Shown: positions 18,579 to 27,676 of the stretch, one piece after another
Numbering within the stretch: position 1 is the first letter of the stretch
Layout of the letters: every line of letters starts with the position of its first letter
Assembly: GCA_901472405.1 (NCBI GenBank)
Contig: LR590463.1
Span: 3,224,001 to 3,288,000, forward strand
Reading direction: 5' to 3'
Length of the DNA: 64,000 bases
Source: Serratia rubidaea
Lineage (GTDB): Bacteria > Pseudomonadota > Gammaproteobacteria > Enterobacterales > Enterobacteriaceae
Made by a program: the position numbers and the translations under genes
Notes under the pieces: model-generated
Told to the model about the DNA's origin: nothing
Databases searched by the model: none
What the model saw: only the letters and a program-made list of their open reading frames with translations

Positions 18579-20182
18579 ATGACAGCCCAGCCTGCGGCCG
18601 CGCCGCCGCCGCACCCTTTTACCCTGCGCCTGGCGCTGGGGTTAGTCGGCGTGCTGATTGCCGCGTTGACATCCGGATTGAACGATCGCATCTCCAGTCT
18701 GGCGCTGGCGGATATCCGCGCGGCGATCGGTATTGATTATGACACGGGCAGCTGGATCACCTCTGCCTATCAGGCCGCCGAAGTAGCGGCGATGATGGTG
18801 GCGCCCTGGCTGGCCGTCACTTTTTCCCTGCGGCGCTTCGCCCTGATCGTTATCAGCGGCTTTGCCGCAGTGGGCATCCTGCAGCCCTTTGCCACCGGCG
18901 CCGCACCCTTTATTACCCTGCGGGTGATTCAGGGACTGTTCGGCGGCGCGCTGCCGCCGTTGCTGATGACGGTCGCGCTGCGTTTTCTGCCGCCCAAAAT
19001 TAAACTCTATGGCCTGGCCGCCTATGCGCTGACCGCCACCTTCGGACCGAACGTCGCTGCGTCGCTGACCGCACTGTGGACCGACAGCGTCGGCTGGCAG
19101 TTCGCCTTTTGGCAGGTGGTGCCGCTGTGCCTGGTCGCCGCGCTGCTGATCGGCTGGGGGCTGCCGCAGGATCCGCTGCGGCTGGAGAGGCTGAAACAGG
19201 CCGATCTGTTCGGCATGCTGACCGGCTGCAGCGGCATTGCGCTGCTGCTGCTGGCGCTCACCCAGGGGAGCGGCTGGACTGGCTGAATTCGCCGCTTATT
19301 GGCGCCATGCTGCTGGCATCCGCCGCGCTGCTGGCGGTGTTTCTGATTAACGAGTGGTTTCACCCGCTGCCGCTGTTCAAGCTGCAGATGCTGGGGCGCA
19401 GAAACCTGGCCTTCGGCCTGCTGGCGCTCGCCGCGGTGCTGATGCTGTCGCTGTCGGGGTCGTCGCTGCCGTCCGCCTATTTTGCGCAGGTGGAAGGCTT
19501 CCGCACCGCCCAGTTTGCACCGCTGGCGCTGGTCGTCGGCCTGCCGCAGCTGGTTATCGCGCCGTTTATCGCCGCGCTGCTGAACTGGCGCTGGGTAGAC
19601 AGCCGCTGGATGCTGGCCCTGGGCGCCGGGGTGATGATGCTCTCCTGCCTGCTGGGCATGCAGCTGACAGCCGAGTGGGCGCGCCAGAACTTCTGGCTGA
19701 TCCAGATACTGCAGGCGTTTGGTCAGCCGATGATGATTCTGCCGATCCTGATGGGCTCCACCAGCGTGGTGGCGCCGCCGGAAGGGCCGTTCGCCTCCGC
19801 CATATTTAACACCGTGCGCGGTTTTTCCAGCGTGGCGGCCGGGGTGCTCGTTACCCATTTCCTCAACCGGCGCGAGCAGTTCCATTCGCACGTTCTGGTC
19901 GATCAGTTGGGCAACCGCCCGTGGCTGATGACCGCCGCCAGCGGAGACAGCAGCAGCGCCAGTGCGCCACTGCTGCCCGACGGCAGCGTCAGCTCGGCGG
20001 AAAACCTCGGCCACTTTTCAACGCTGGTGAAACACCAGGCGCTGATCCTCGGCATCAGCGACGCCTATTTACTGATTATCGGCTGCGCGCTGTTACTGGT
20101 ACTGCTGACCCTCTGGCTGCCAAAACGCGTCTATCCGCCACAAACGCTATTACCTTTAGCACCTAAAACATCGAGACCATAA
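18579..20182 (+). CDS. DHA2 family MFS efflux transporter (EmrB-like)
   Basis: The corrected product has 534 residues with fourteen predicted membrane helices, the DHA2 pattern. The helix 1 region has LIAALTSGLNDRISSLALADI in place of the usual EmrB start, and motif C-like FGPNVAASLTALW is visible. A large loop near residue 445 precedes the last helix. The frame breaks at GG 19272-19273, which should be GGG (AGC-GGG-CTG-GAC-TGG). The HlyD-type gene starts two bases after its stop. Together with an outer-membrane channel they would form a tripartite drug exporter. The divergent IclR gene is its likely regulator. Confidence 0.85.
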
Positions 20183-20184
20183 CT

Positions 20185-21213
20185 ATGAGTTTTACACCTG
20201 CCAAACGGACATTAATCCTGGCGCTGCTGCTGGTGCTGTTGCTGGCCTGCGCCTTTGCCATCTGGTCATTCAGCAACCGCCACGACTACAGCACCACCGA
20301 TGCGGTGGTCACCGCCGACTACACGCTGGTCGCCCCCAAGGTGTCCGGCTATATTCAACACGTCAACGTCGAGGATAACCAACAGGTCAAAGCCGGCGAC
20401 GTGCTGGCGACGATTGATGACCGCGATTATCGCGTCGCGCTGGAAACCGCCGAGGCCAACCTGCAGATCAGCCGCGCCAAACTGGCCAGCATTCAGGCGC
20501 AGTTGGAGCAGCAGCAGGCCAATATCGCCCAGGCCGAAGCGGCCGTCAGCGCCAGTAAGGCGACGCTGAACTATGCCGGCCAAAATGCCGAGCGCTACCG
20601 CCGACTGCTGAAAAGCAACGCCATTTCGGCCGATGAACAGCTGAAATCCGCCTCTTCCATGCAGAGCGCCGCCGCGCAGGTCAAGCAAAACCAGGCCGCC
20701 GTGGTATCCGCACGCAAGGAAGTCGGCGTGCTGCAGGCCAGCCGGCAACAGGCCGGCGCCGATATTGCCGCCGCGCAGGCCAGCGTCGATCAGGCGCGTC
20801 TGAATCTCTCCTATACCCGCATCGTGGCGCCTATCGACGGCGTGATCGGTCAGCGGGCGGTGCGTCAGGGCGCCTGGGTCAGCGCCGGTACGCGGCTGCT
20901 GGCGGTGGTGCCGCTTGAGCAGAGCTATGTGCTGGCCAATTTCCTGGAAACCCAGCTGTCCAGCGTCAGCCGCGGCCAGCCGGTCACCATCAGCGTCGAC
21001 GCCCTGCCCGGCGTCACCCTGCGCGGCCACGTCGACAGCATCGCGCCGGCTACCGGCGCCACCTTCGCCGCCATCAGCGCCGACAACGCCACCGGCAACT
21101 ACACCAAAGTGGTGCAGCGCCTGCCGGTGAAAATCCAGCTGGAGCCGAACCAGAGCGATATCGCACGTCTGCGCGTCGGCATGTCGGTGATCCCGCGGCT
21201 GGAAATGCGCTGA
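20185..21213 (+). CDS. HlyD/EmrA family periplasmic adaptor
   Basis: The 342-residue membrane fusion protein starts with one anchor helix (residues 8-28). A lipoyl half-domain follows (VVTADYTLVAPKVSGYI), then a long alpha-hairpin coiled coil (about 75-195, rich in Gln and Ala), then the second lipoyl half and beta-barrel (YTRIVAPIDGVIGQRAVRQG). It links the DHA2 pump to an outer-membrane channel such as TolC, which is not encoded here. The frame is unbroken. A terminator closes the operon. Confidence 0.9.
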   Translation: MSFTPAKRTLILALLLVLLLACAFAIWSFSNRHDYSTTDAVVTADYTLVAPKVSGYIQHVNVEDNQQVKAGDVLATIDDRDYRVALETAEANLQISRAKLASIQAQLEQQQANIAQAEAAVSASKATLNYAGQNAERYRRLLKSNAISADEQLKSASSMQSAAAQVKQNQAAVVSARKEVGVLQASRQQAGADIAAAQASVDQARLNLSYTRIVAPIDGVIGQRAVRQGAWVSAGTRLLAVVPLEQSYVLANFLETQLSSVSRGQPVTISVDALPGVTLRGHVDSIAPATGATFAAISADNATGNYTKVVQRLPVKIQLEPNQSDIARLRVGMSVIPRLEMR

Positions 21214-21236
21214 TTCCATCCGCCAATCTGCGGGCA

Positions 21237-21271
21237 CAAAAAAGGGCTGAACAATGTTCAGCCCTTTTTTT
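21237..21271. terminator. Terminator between the efflux operon and plaP
   Basis: AAAAGGGCTGAAC and GTTCAGCCCTTTT form a stem around AAT with flanking A and T runs, so it can act in both directions between the convergent adaptor and plaP genes. Confidence 0.93.
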
Positions 21272-21293
21272 ATTCAGCGCTAACGCTTAGCGT

Positions 21294-22662
21294 TTACGCC
21301 ACGTCTTCACTCGCCTGCGGCACCGGCAGACGGAAGCTGCGGGTGACGAACGCCAGGTAAATCAGGCCGACTGCGCCCCATACCAGGCCCAGCGTCATCG
21401 AGCTGCTTTCCAGGTTCAGCCACAGCGCGCCGACGGTCAGCGCACCCAGCACCGGCAGAATCAGATAGTTCACGGTATTTTTTAACCCCGTGGTTCATCT
21501 TGTCGCGGATGTAGAACTGCGAGATCACCGACAGGTTAACGAAGGTGAAGGCCACCAGCGCACCGAAGTTGATCAGCGCCGTCGCGGTCACCAGGTCAAA
21601 CGACACCGCAGACAGGGCGATCGCCCCCACCAGCAGTACGTTCATCGCCGGGGTGCGCCACTTCGGATGCACATAGCCGAAGAAACGCTCCGGGAACACG
21701 CCGTCGCGGCCCATCACATACATCAGACGGGATACGCCGGCGTGCGCCGCCATACCGGACGCCAGTACGGTCACGCAGGAGAACACCAGAATCACCGACT
21801 GGAAGAACTTGCCGGCCACGTACAGCATGATTTCAGGCTGGGACGCGTCCGGATCCTTGAAGCGGGAGATATCCGGGAAGTACAGCTGGACAAAGTAAGA
21901 CACCACGATAAAGATCACGCCGCCAATCAGCGCCGTCAGGAAGATGGCCTTCGGGATCACCTTCTCGGCATCTTTGGTTTCTTCAGACAGCGAGCTGATG
22001 CCGTCAAAGCCCAGGAACGAGAAGCACAGAATGGTCGCGCCGGTAATCATCGGCACCACGTGCGCATTGTCGGACCAGAACGGACGGCTGCTCACCAGCG
22101 TACCGGCGCCTTCGCCGTGATACACGCCGTTGATCACCAGGCCGAGGAACACCACCATGATCGCCACCTGCACCACCACGATAATGGAGTTCAGGTTCGC
22201 CACCAGCTTGATGCCGCGCAGGTTGAACAGCGTCATCAGCGCCACCAGCGCCACCACAAAGATCCACGACGGCACGCCCGGGAAGATCGCTTCCAGGTAA
22301 ATTTTGGCCAGCAGGATGTTGATCATCGGCATGAACAGATAGTCCAGCAGCGATGACCAGCCCACCATAAAGCCGACGTGCGGCCCGATGGCCTTCTGCG
22401 CGTAGGTATAGGCAGAACCGGCCGATGGGAACTTCTTCACCAGTTTGCCGTAGCTGAGCGCAGTGAACAAAATCGCCAGCAGCGCGAAGGCGTAGGCGGT
22501 GGCGACGTGACCGTCGGTCAGGCCGGAAACAATGCCAAAGGTATCAAAGATGGTCATCGGCTGCAGATAAGCCAGGCCCATCATGACCACAGGTACCAGA
22601 GTAAGGGTTTTGCGCAGTTGCGCGCGCTGTGCCGGAGCGGCGCTGACGATGTTATCGGACAT
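21294..22662 (-). CDS. plaP: Putrescine importer PlaP
   Basis: PlaP is a low-affinity putrescine:H+ symporter of the APC superfamily in the inner membrane. The product follows E. coli PlaP (YeeF): [39 protein letters not shown] and [16 protein letters not shown], with twelve helices. The corrected length is 455 residues (452 in E. coli). The last 65 residues are out of frame because the T run 21478-21483 has one T too many (GTT-AAA-AAT-ACC expected). The corrected frame ends at 21294. The putrescine-responsive regulator gene puuR lies upstream on the other strand. A long leader with small ORFs precedes the start. Confidence 0.92.
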
Positions 22663-22873
22663 TGTTCAGCCCCCCCTTACCTTCAGACTTGCGGAGAGTA
22701 GACACGCTAAGACTCAAGGTTGCGGGGAAACTTCGCAACAGGCGACTTAATTCTAAAAGAGGGGTAAGGGGAGCCGGGATATGCATCAAGGAAACCTTGG
22801 CTGCTGGTCCGTAATCGCCGCGGGTGCAGCGGAAGCCGGCGGGCACCGGTGCTGTATTGAAAAATTGCCCCAT
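22652..22873 (-). CDS. Leader ORF overlapping plaP, YoeI-like start
   Basis: A small frame begins with MGQFF at ATG 22873 and runs 73 codons, ending ten bases inside plaP. In E. coli the 20-residue membrane peptide YoeI, which as I remember lies upstream of plaP, also begins MGQFF. Beyond those residues there is no clear match. Because single-base errors are frequent in this window, the true ORF may end earlier. If real, its translation could be coupled to that of plaP. Confidence 0.35.
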   Translation of the reverse strand: MGQFFNTAPVPAGFRCTRGDYGPAAKVSLMHIPAPLTPLLELSRLLRSFPATLSLSVSTLRKSEGKGGLNNVR

Positions 22874-22991
22874 CTTTCTGTTCCTCATGAGTCACGACCA
22901 ATGAAGTTTTTGGTTGATCGTGCACAAAACTGTTTATCTATCCGGCTCGGAGTCCGGCCTCGCTTGTGTATGAAACGCTCGGTTTACAAAA

Positions 22992-23057
22992 CTAGATGCA
23001 AAAAAATAACCGACGCTTTAAAACGTCGGCTATTTCTGCATTGCGCGTATTTTGCAT
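22992..23057 (-). CDS. Possible 21-residue leader peptide upstream of plaP
   Basis: An ATG at 23057 opens a 21-codon frame (beginning MQNTRNAEIADVLKRRL, ending in Phe-Phe-Cys-Ile) that contains the whole of a terminator hairpin and stops just after its T run. AGAGG lies eight bases before the ATG. The same AGAGG overlaps one arm of a hairpin (CTGGAT at 23068-23073 and ATCCAG at 23080-23085). Ribosomes on this frame would melt the terminator. I do not recognise the peptide. This looks like a control device for plaP, but is inferred only. Confidence 0.4.
   Translation of the reverse strand: MQNTRNAEIADVLKRRLFFCI
23001..23035 (-). terminator. Terminator or attenuator in the plaP leader
   Basis: Read on the minus strand, AAATAGCCGACG pairs with CGTCGGTTATTT around TTTTAAAG, followed by a run of T (A run at 23000-23006 on the plus strand). 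No gene ends just upstream on this strand, so the hairpin lies in what should be the plaP 5' leader. Confidence 0.7.
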
Positions 23058-23085
23058 CAGAAAACCTCTGGATGACAAGATCCAG

Positions 23086-23559
23086 AAGCCCTCTAACTGC
23101 AAATTCTTTTCGGCAACCGCACTAAAATCCTTCGTTTAGCTGGATATTTCAGCGACTGATATTACCTTTAGTTATTTCTTAGGCTTTACCTTACTCCCTT
23201 TCAGCCATTTTTCAACACCCAATCCGCGGCATGCTGCCCGCCCCGCGCCCCGCGCTCAAAATAACGGCCACGGAGAGAAACATGCTATTAACATTAACGC
23301 CCGGCGAATGTTACAATGCGGCGTGATTATTCATCAGTTACGGAAACGGCGTGCGTTTCATTCGGCGAAAAACCCGTAAGCGCCGTTTTCATCTATATTC
23401 TTTCCGTTTTAGCGGAGACAGGCATGGGCAATATATTTTCCATCCTTTCCTCCGTATGATGGATACGCCAGATATTCGGCTACCACGATCGTGCGGCGCC
23501 CTTTCGCCGTATCACGGTTTTACCTCTGCCTGTCGCAGCCACCAGAAGGAAGTACCGCT
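23086..23559. other. Divergent control region of plaP leader and puuR
   Basis: This region of 474 bases holds no recognisable gene. It should carry the promoters for puuR (plus strand) and for the plaP leader (minus strand). I see no clear PuuR operator. A 70-residue ORF beginning at 23351 on the plus strand has no family resemblance and is probably spurious. Confidence 0.4.
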
Positions 23560-24117
23560 ATGAGCGAAATCCCCCTGGCGCCAGGAAAGCGCCTGTCGCA
23601 AATCCGTCAGCAGTTAGGCCTGTCGCAGCGGCGGGTCGCCGAACTGTCCGGGCTGACCCACAGCGCCATCAGCACCATTGAACAGGACAAGGTCAGCCCA
23701 GCGATCAGTACGCTGCAGAAGCTCCTGAAGGTCTACGGGCTGTCGCTGTCCGAGTTTTTTGCCGAGCCGGAGCGTACGGATGAACCTAAAGTGGTGATCG
23801 AGGCGGAAGATCTGATCGAAATCGGCAGCCAGGGCGTTTCGATGAAGCTGGTGCATAACGGCAGCCCGACGCGCAATCTGGCAATGATGCTGGAAACCTA
23901 TCAGCCCGGCTCCACCACCGGGGAAAAAATCAAGCATCAGGGCGAGGAGATCGGCACCGTGCTGGAAGGTGAAATCGTGCTGACCATCAACGGCCAGAGC
24001 TACCCGCTCAGCGCCGGCCAGAGCTACGCCATCAACACCGGCATTGCCCACAGCTTCAGCAATACCTCGGCCCGCGAGTGCCGCATCATCAGCGCCCACA
24101 CCCCCACCACCTTCTGA
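23560..24117 (+). CDS. puuR: Putrescine-responsive repressor PuuR
   Basis: PuuR represses putrescine catabolism and uptake genes and releases DNA when putrescine binds. The 185-residue product is close to E. coli PuuR: LAPGKRLSQIRQQLGLSQRR, then the HTH core LSGLTHSAISTIEQDKVSPA (residues 8-63). A C-terminal cupin domain includes IKHQGEEIGTVLEGEIVLTI and ends SAHTPTTF. The ATG at 23560 aligns with E. coli and has AGGAAG upstream. In E. coli puuR lies in the puu cluster. Here it stands beside plaP, a putrescine importer gene, which suggests local control. Confidence 0.95.
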   Translation: MSEIPLAPGKRLSQIRQQLGLSQRRVAELSGLTHSAISTIEQDKVSPAISTLQKLLKVYGLSLSEFFAEPERTDEPKVVIEAEDLIEIGSQGVSMKLVHNGSPTRNLAMMLETYQPGSTTGEKIKHQGEEIGTVLEGEIVLTINGQSYPLSAGQSYAINTGIAHSFSNTSARECRIISAHTPTTF

Positions 24118-24166
24118 TTCTTCGCCCTGCGCCCTCTTCTGCCGAAGGGGGCCGGCCGTATTGCCG

Positions 24167-24197
<31 letters not shown>

Positions 24198-24230
24198 TTG
24201 TTTCTTATCTAAAACCCTGATCAAATATAC

Positions 24231-24251
24231 AAATGATATGAATTATCATTT
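24231..24251 (+). promoter_or_regulatory. Fur box of cirA
   Basis: The palindrome ATGATATGAATTATCAT, extended by A and T on each side, matches the Fur consensus (GATAATGATTATC-type arms). It lies about 150 bases upstream of the cirA start. Iron-bound Fur should repress cirA. Confidence 0.85.
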
Positions 24252-24399
24252 GCATTTACATTCTCTATTATTTCCTTACAATAGCCTCACGTTTTCACGC
24301 GGGCCATTGAATTCTCCGGAATTTAATGGGTTTTCATTTGTACTTACTCTTTTGGCAGACAACCTTGTTCTGCCGCTCTGGGCCAGGAATTGTTATCCC

Positions 24400-26379
24400 A
24401 TGGAAAAGCCAAGCTATAACAAACTCACCGCATTCATTATCGCCGCACTCGCCAGCCAGGCCGCTCTGGCCGCCGAACAGGACACCATGGTGGTCACCGC
24501 GTCAGGTTTCCAACAGAAAATCCAGGATTCCGCCGCCTCTATCTCGGTGATCCCGCGTCAGCAGATCGAAAATAAAGCCTACCGCGACGTGACCGACGCA
24601 CTGAAAGACGTGCCGGGCGTGGTGGTCACCGGCGGCGGCAGCAGCAGCGATATCAGCATCCGCGGCATGTCATCCAAATACACCCTGATTCTGATCGACG
24701 GCAAACGCGTGGATACCCGCGGCACCCGCCCCAACAGCGACAACGCCGGGATCGAGCAGGGCTGGCTGCCGCCGCTGGAAGCCATTGAACGTATCGAAGT
24801 GGTGCGCGGGCCGATGTCCTCGCTGTACGGCTCCGACGCGATGGGCGGCGTGATTAACATCATCACCCGTAAAACCTCCACCACGCAGGGCTGGCGCGGC
24901 TCGGTGCACGCCGACGCCACCTTCCAGGAAAACCGCGACTCCGGCGATCTGTACCAGACCAACGCCTACGCCTCCGGCCCGCTGATTGAAGGCCTGCTCG
25001 GCCTGCGCGTCAACGGCCTGCTGTCCCACCGCGCGGAGGACAAAATCGTCAACGGCTATAATGAACAGCGCATGCGCAGCGGCACCGCGGTGTTCAGCCT
25101 GACGCCGGATGAGCAGAATGAGTTTGAGTTTGAGCTTGGCCGTTCGCTGCAGGACCGCAACAGTACGCCGGGCAAATCCACCGCGACGGAAAGCTGCCGC
25201 AAAGGCAGCTGCAAACCCAACCAGCCAAGCGACAGTCTGTATACCCGCACCAACTACTCGCTGACGCACAACGGCTATTACGATTTCGGCAATACCAGCA
25301 GCTATATCCAGCGCGAAGAGACCAATAACCCGGGCCGCAACATGAAGATGTATAACACCATCTTCAATACCCAGAACCAGTTTGCGCTGGGCGATCATAT
25401 GCTGAATATCGGCGGCCAGTATCGCTACGAAAAACTGAGCGACGGCGGCAACCAGCTGGAATCGGCGCGGGACGTCAACCAGCTGACCCGCTGGAGCTGG
25501 GCGCTGTTTGCCGAAGACGAGTGGGCAATGACCAATGATTTCAGCCTGACCAGCGGCATCCGCATGGATCGCGACCAAAACTACGGCAGCCACTGGACGC
25601 CGCGCCTGTACGGCGTCTGGCATCTGGCCGAACAGTGGACGCTGAAGGGCGGCGTCTCCGCCGGCTACCGCTCGCCGGACCTGCGTCAGTCGTCAGCCAG
25701 CTGGGGCCAGGCCACCGGCGGCGGTTCCAGCAAAGGCATGATCGTCGGCAACCCGGATCTGAAGCCGGAAAAGAGCCTGAGCGAAGAGATCGCCCTGCTG
25801 TGGGATAACCAGCAAAATCTGAACGCCGGGATCACCCTGTTCAATACCGACTTCAAAGACAAGATCACCGAAGTCAGGCGCTGCGAGGACGAGCCGGGCT
25901 GCTCTCTCGGCGGTATCGATTACGACTTTATCAGCGACCGCGTCAACGTCGATAAGGCCAATATGCGCGGCATCGAAGCCACCGCCGGCTGGAAGTTCGC
26001 CAAAGACTGGCAGCTGACCACCAACTATACCTACACCGAGTCGGAGCAGAAAAGCGGCCAGTTCCAGGGTAAACCGCTGAACCAGATGCCGAAGCATATG
26101 TTCAACACCGTGCTGGACTGGCAGGCGACGCACGACGTCGATCTGTGGACCCGCGTCAACTTCCGCAGTAAAACCTCGGAGTACCTGAGCCGCACCTCAA
26201 TGGCCAAGAGCACGCCGTCCTATACCTTCGTCGACGTCGGCGTCAGCTATCAGGCGGCAAAAAACCTGCAGCTGACCGGCGGGGTGTATAACATTCTCGA
26301 TAAGACCGTGGATTACGAGCACTACAACACCACGCTGGACGGCCGTCGCTACACCGTAGGGATGAGCTATAACTTCTGA
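24400..26379 (+). CDS. cirA: Catecholate siderophore receptor CirA (TonB-dependent)
   Basis: An outer-membrane beta-barrel that imports iron-catecholate siderophores with TonB energy. In E. coli it is the receptor of colicins Ia and Ib. The 659-residue precursor has a signal peptide (cleavage after AALAA, about residue 27) and a TonB box (DTMVVTASG). The plug domain contains VTDALKDVPGVVVTGGG and VRGPMSSLYGSDAMGGVINI. The 22-stranded barrel ends RRYTVGMSYNF, with terminal Phe as usual. I chose the ATG at 24400, which places the signal peptide at the start. The frame opens 54 codons earlier. A Fur box lies upstream and a terminator downstream. A putative immunity gene follows on the other strand. 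Confidence 0.94.
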   Translation: MEKPSYNKLTAFIIAALASQAALAAEQDTMVVTASGFQQKIQDSAASISVIPRQQIENKAYRDVTDALKDVPGVVVTGGGSSSDISIRGMSSKYTLILIDGKRVDTRGTRPNSDNAGIEQGWLPPLEAIERIEVVRGPMSSLYGSDAMGGVINIITRKTSTTQGWRGSVHADATFQENRDSGDLYQTNAYASGPLIEGLLGLRVNGLLSHRAEDKIVNGYNEQRMRSGTAVFSLTPDEQNEFEFELGRSLQDRNSTPGKSTATESCRKGSCKPNQPSDSLYTRTNYSLTHNGYYDFGNTSSYIQREETNNPGRNMKMYNTIFNTQNQFALGDHMLNIGGQYRYEKLSDGGNQLESARDVNQLTRWSWALFAEDEWAMTNDFSLTSGIRMDRDQNYGSHWTPRLYGVWHLAEQWTLKGGVSAGYRSPDLRQSSASWGQATGGGSSKGMIVGNPDLKPEKSLSEEIALLWDNQQNLNAGITLFNTDFKDKITEVRRCEDEPGCSLGGIDYDFISDRVNVDKANMRGIEATAGWKFAKDWQLTTNYTYTESEQKSGQFQGKPLNQMPKHMFNTVLDWQATHDVDLWTRVNFRSKTSEYLSRTSMAKSTPSYTFVDVGVSYQAAKNLQLTGGVYNILDKTVDYEHYNTTLDGRRYTVGMSYNF

Positions 26380-26387
26380 TGTTCATA

Positions 26388-26413
26388 GCAGGCCCGGCAA
26401 CGGGCCTTTTTAT
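26388..26413 (+). terminator. Terminator of cirA
   Basis: AGGCCCG and CGGGCCT form a stem around GCAA, followed by TTTTTATATT, nine bases after the cirA stop. Confidence 0.9.
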
Positions 26414-26446
26414 ATTATTATGTAAGGATTACCCTCTCCTACCGAA

Positions 26447-26851
26447 TCAGCCAGAGAAAAACTTGACCAAGACGGCGCAAACCGCTGCCAGTACAAAAAA
26501 CAGCATGCTCGACAACCAGAGGTAATACAGTTTACTCACCCAGCCAGTTAGCGCTGCAGGTTGAGACTTGATAAGGTGATAAGCAGCCAGAGGTATGTTT
26601 TCACCACCAGACATACACACGCTCTTTTCCGCTAGCAAACGTTTAAAATATAACGCCATAGGGAAACAACCGAAAAAACCAGCCAGTGAAAAAACAGCGT
26701 AGAGACCTGGAAAAGAAAAACCATTAGCCTTGTATAAATCAATCAGCTCTGCGTATTTCTTCTTTTTAATACCAAAGTAAACAAATGCGCAGATAAACAG
26801 CGCGATAGCCAACCACGCAAAAATAGCACCTAGAAGTTGAAAATAAAGCAC
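26447..26851 (-). CDS. Orphan paralogue of the predicted immunity protein
   Basis: An unbroken 134-residue membrane protein with helices at about 4-28, 47-69 and 107-131. It shares order, spacing and motifs with the product at 14897-15306: a hydrophobic first helix ending VYFGIKKKKY, a Tyr-containing loop (IDLYKANGF), a second helix followed by a basic RLLAEK-type segment, and a third helix after WVSKLYYLWL. No toxin gene accompanies this copy. It starts 36 bases after the ABC ATPase gene on the same strand and may be transcribed with that iron-regulated operon. It lies tail to tail with cirA. Protection against a membrane-active toxin is an inference from the paralogue. Confidence 0.6.
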   Translation of the reverse strand: MLYFQLLGAIFAWLAIALFICAFVYFGIKKKKYAELIDLYKANGFSFPGLYAVFSLAGFFGCFPMALYFKRLLAEKSVCMSGGENIPLAAYHLIKSQPAALTGWVSKLYYLWLSSMLFFVLAAVCAVLVKFFSG

Positions 26852-26887
26852 TGCGGTCCTCCGTAACCATTGCAGGCGGGTTAGCCA

Positions 26888-27676
26888 TCACACCACCGGC
26901 GCATTCACCAAGCCATCAATCAATACCTGCGGCGTACCCTGCGAGCAGCGTTCGATACGTCCGCGCACGCCGTACACCTGCGCCAGGCTTTGCGGGGTGA
27001 TTACCGCCTCCGGCGCGCCATCGGCAATCAGCTCGCCGTCCTTCAGCATCAGCACGTGGTCGCCGTGACGCAGCGCGATATTGATATCGTGCACCACCAC
27101 CACCGTGACGATATTACGCTTGCGGGTTTCGCGCCGCACCAGATCCATCACGTGGAACTGGTAGTTAAGATCGAGCGCGCTCAGCGGCTCATCCAGCAGC
27201 AGCAGCGAAGGCTGGCGAATCAGCGACTGCGCCAGCCCCACCAGCTGTTTCTGTCCGCCGGAGAGCTGATCGAGATAGCTCAGGGCCAGATGGGCGATCC
27301 CCAGCTGTTCCAGCAGCGCCATCACCTCGGCTTCGCTGCCGGCGTTGCTGCGGCCGCCGGAGGCGCGCTGGGCGACAATGATCGACTCCAGCACGTGCAG
27401 GTGCACCCCGGCCGGCAGCGACTGCGGCAGATACACCACCTGCTCGGCGCGGCGGGCGAACGGCATCGCCATCAGATCGTTGTCGTCCAGCCACAGCTTG
27501 CCCTGCGCCGGGTTCAGACCGGCCAGCGAACGCAGCAGGGTTGATTTGCCGCTGCCGTTCGGCCCCAGCAGCACGGTAATATCGCCGCGCGCCAGACGCG
27601 CTACCGACAGGTCGTTAATCACCGGACGTTTGGGATAGCCGGCGGAAAAATGCTCAATACGCAGTCCCTGGCTCAT
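26888..27676 (-). CDS. Iron-siderophore ABC transporter ATPase (FecE/FepC-like)
   Basis: A 262-residue ABC ATPase with Walker A GPNGSGKST (residues 38-46), Q-loop, signature LSGGQKQ, Walker B LLLLDEPLSALD and the switch His (VVVVHDINIALRHGD). This is the FecE/FepC/BtuD group that powers siderophore or vitamin B12 uptake. Its start overlaps the stop of the permease gene, so the two are translationally coupled. The exact siderophore is unknown. Proximity to cirA suggests catecholates. Confidence 0.88.
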   Translation of the reverse strand: MSQGLRIEHFSAGYPKRPVINDLSVARLARGDITVLLGPNGSGKSTLLRSLAGLNPAQGKLWLDDNDLMAMPFARRAEQVVYLPQSLPAGVHLHVLESIIVAQRASGGRSNAGSEAEVMALLEQLGIAHLALSYLDQLSGGQKQLVGLAQSLIRQPSLLLLDEPLSALDLNYQFHVMDLVRRETRKRNIVTVVVVHDINIALRHGDHVLMLKDGELIADGAPEAVITPQSLAQVYGVRGRIERCSQGTPQVLIDGLVNAPVV

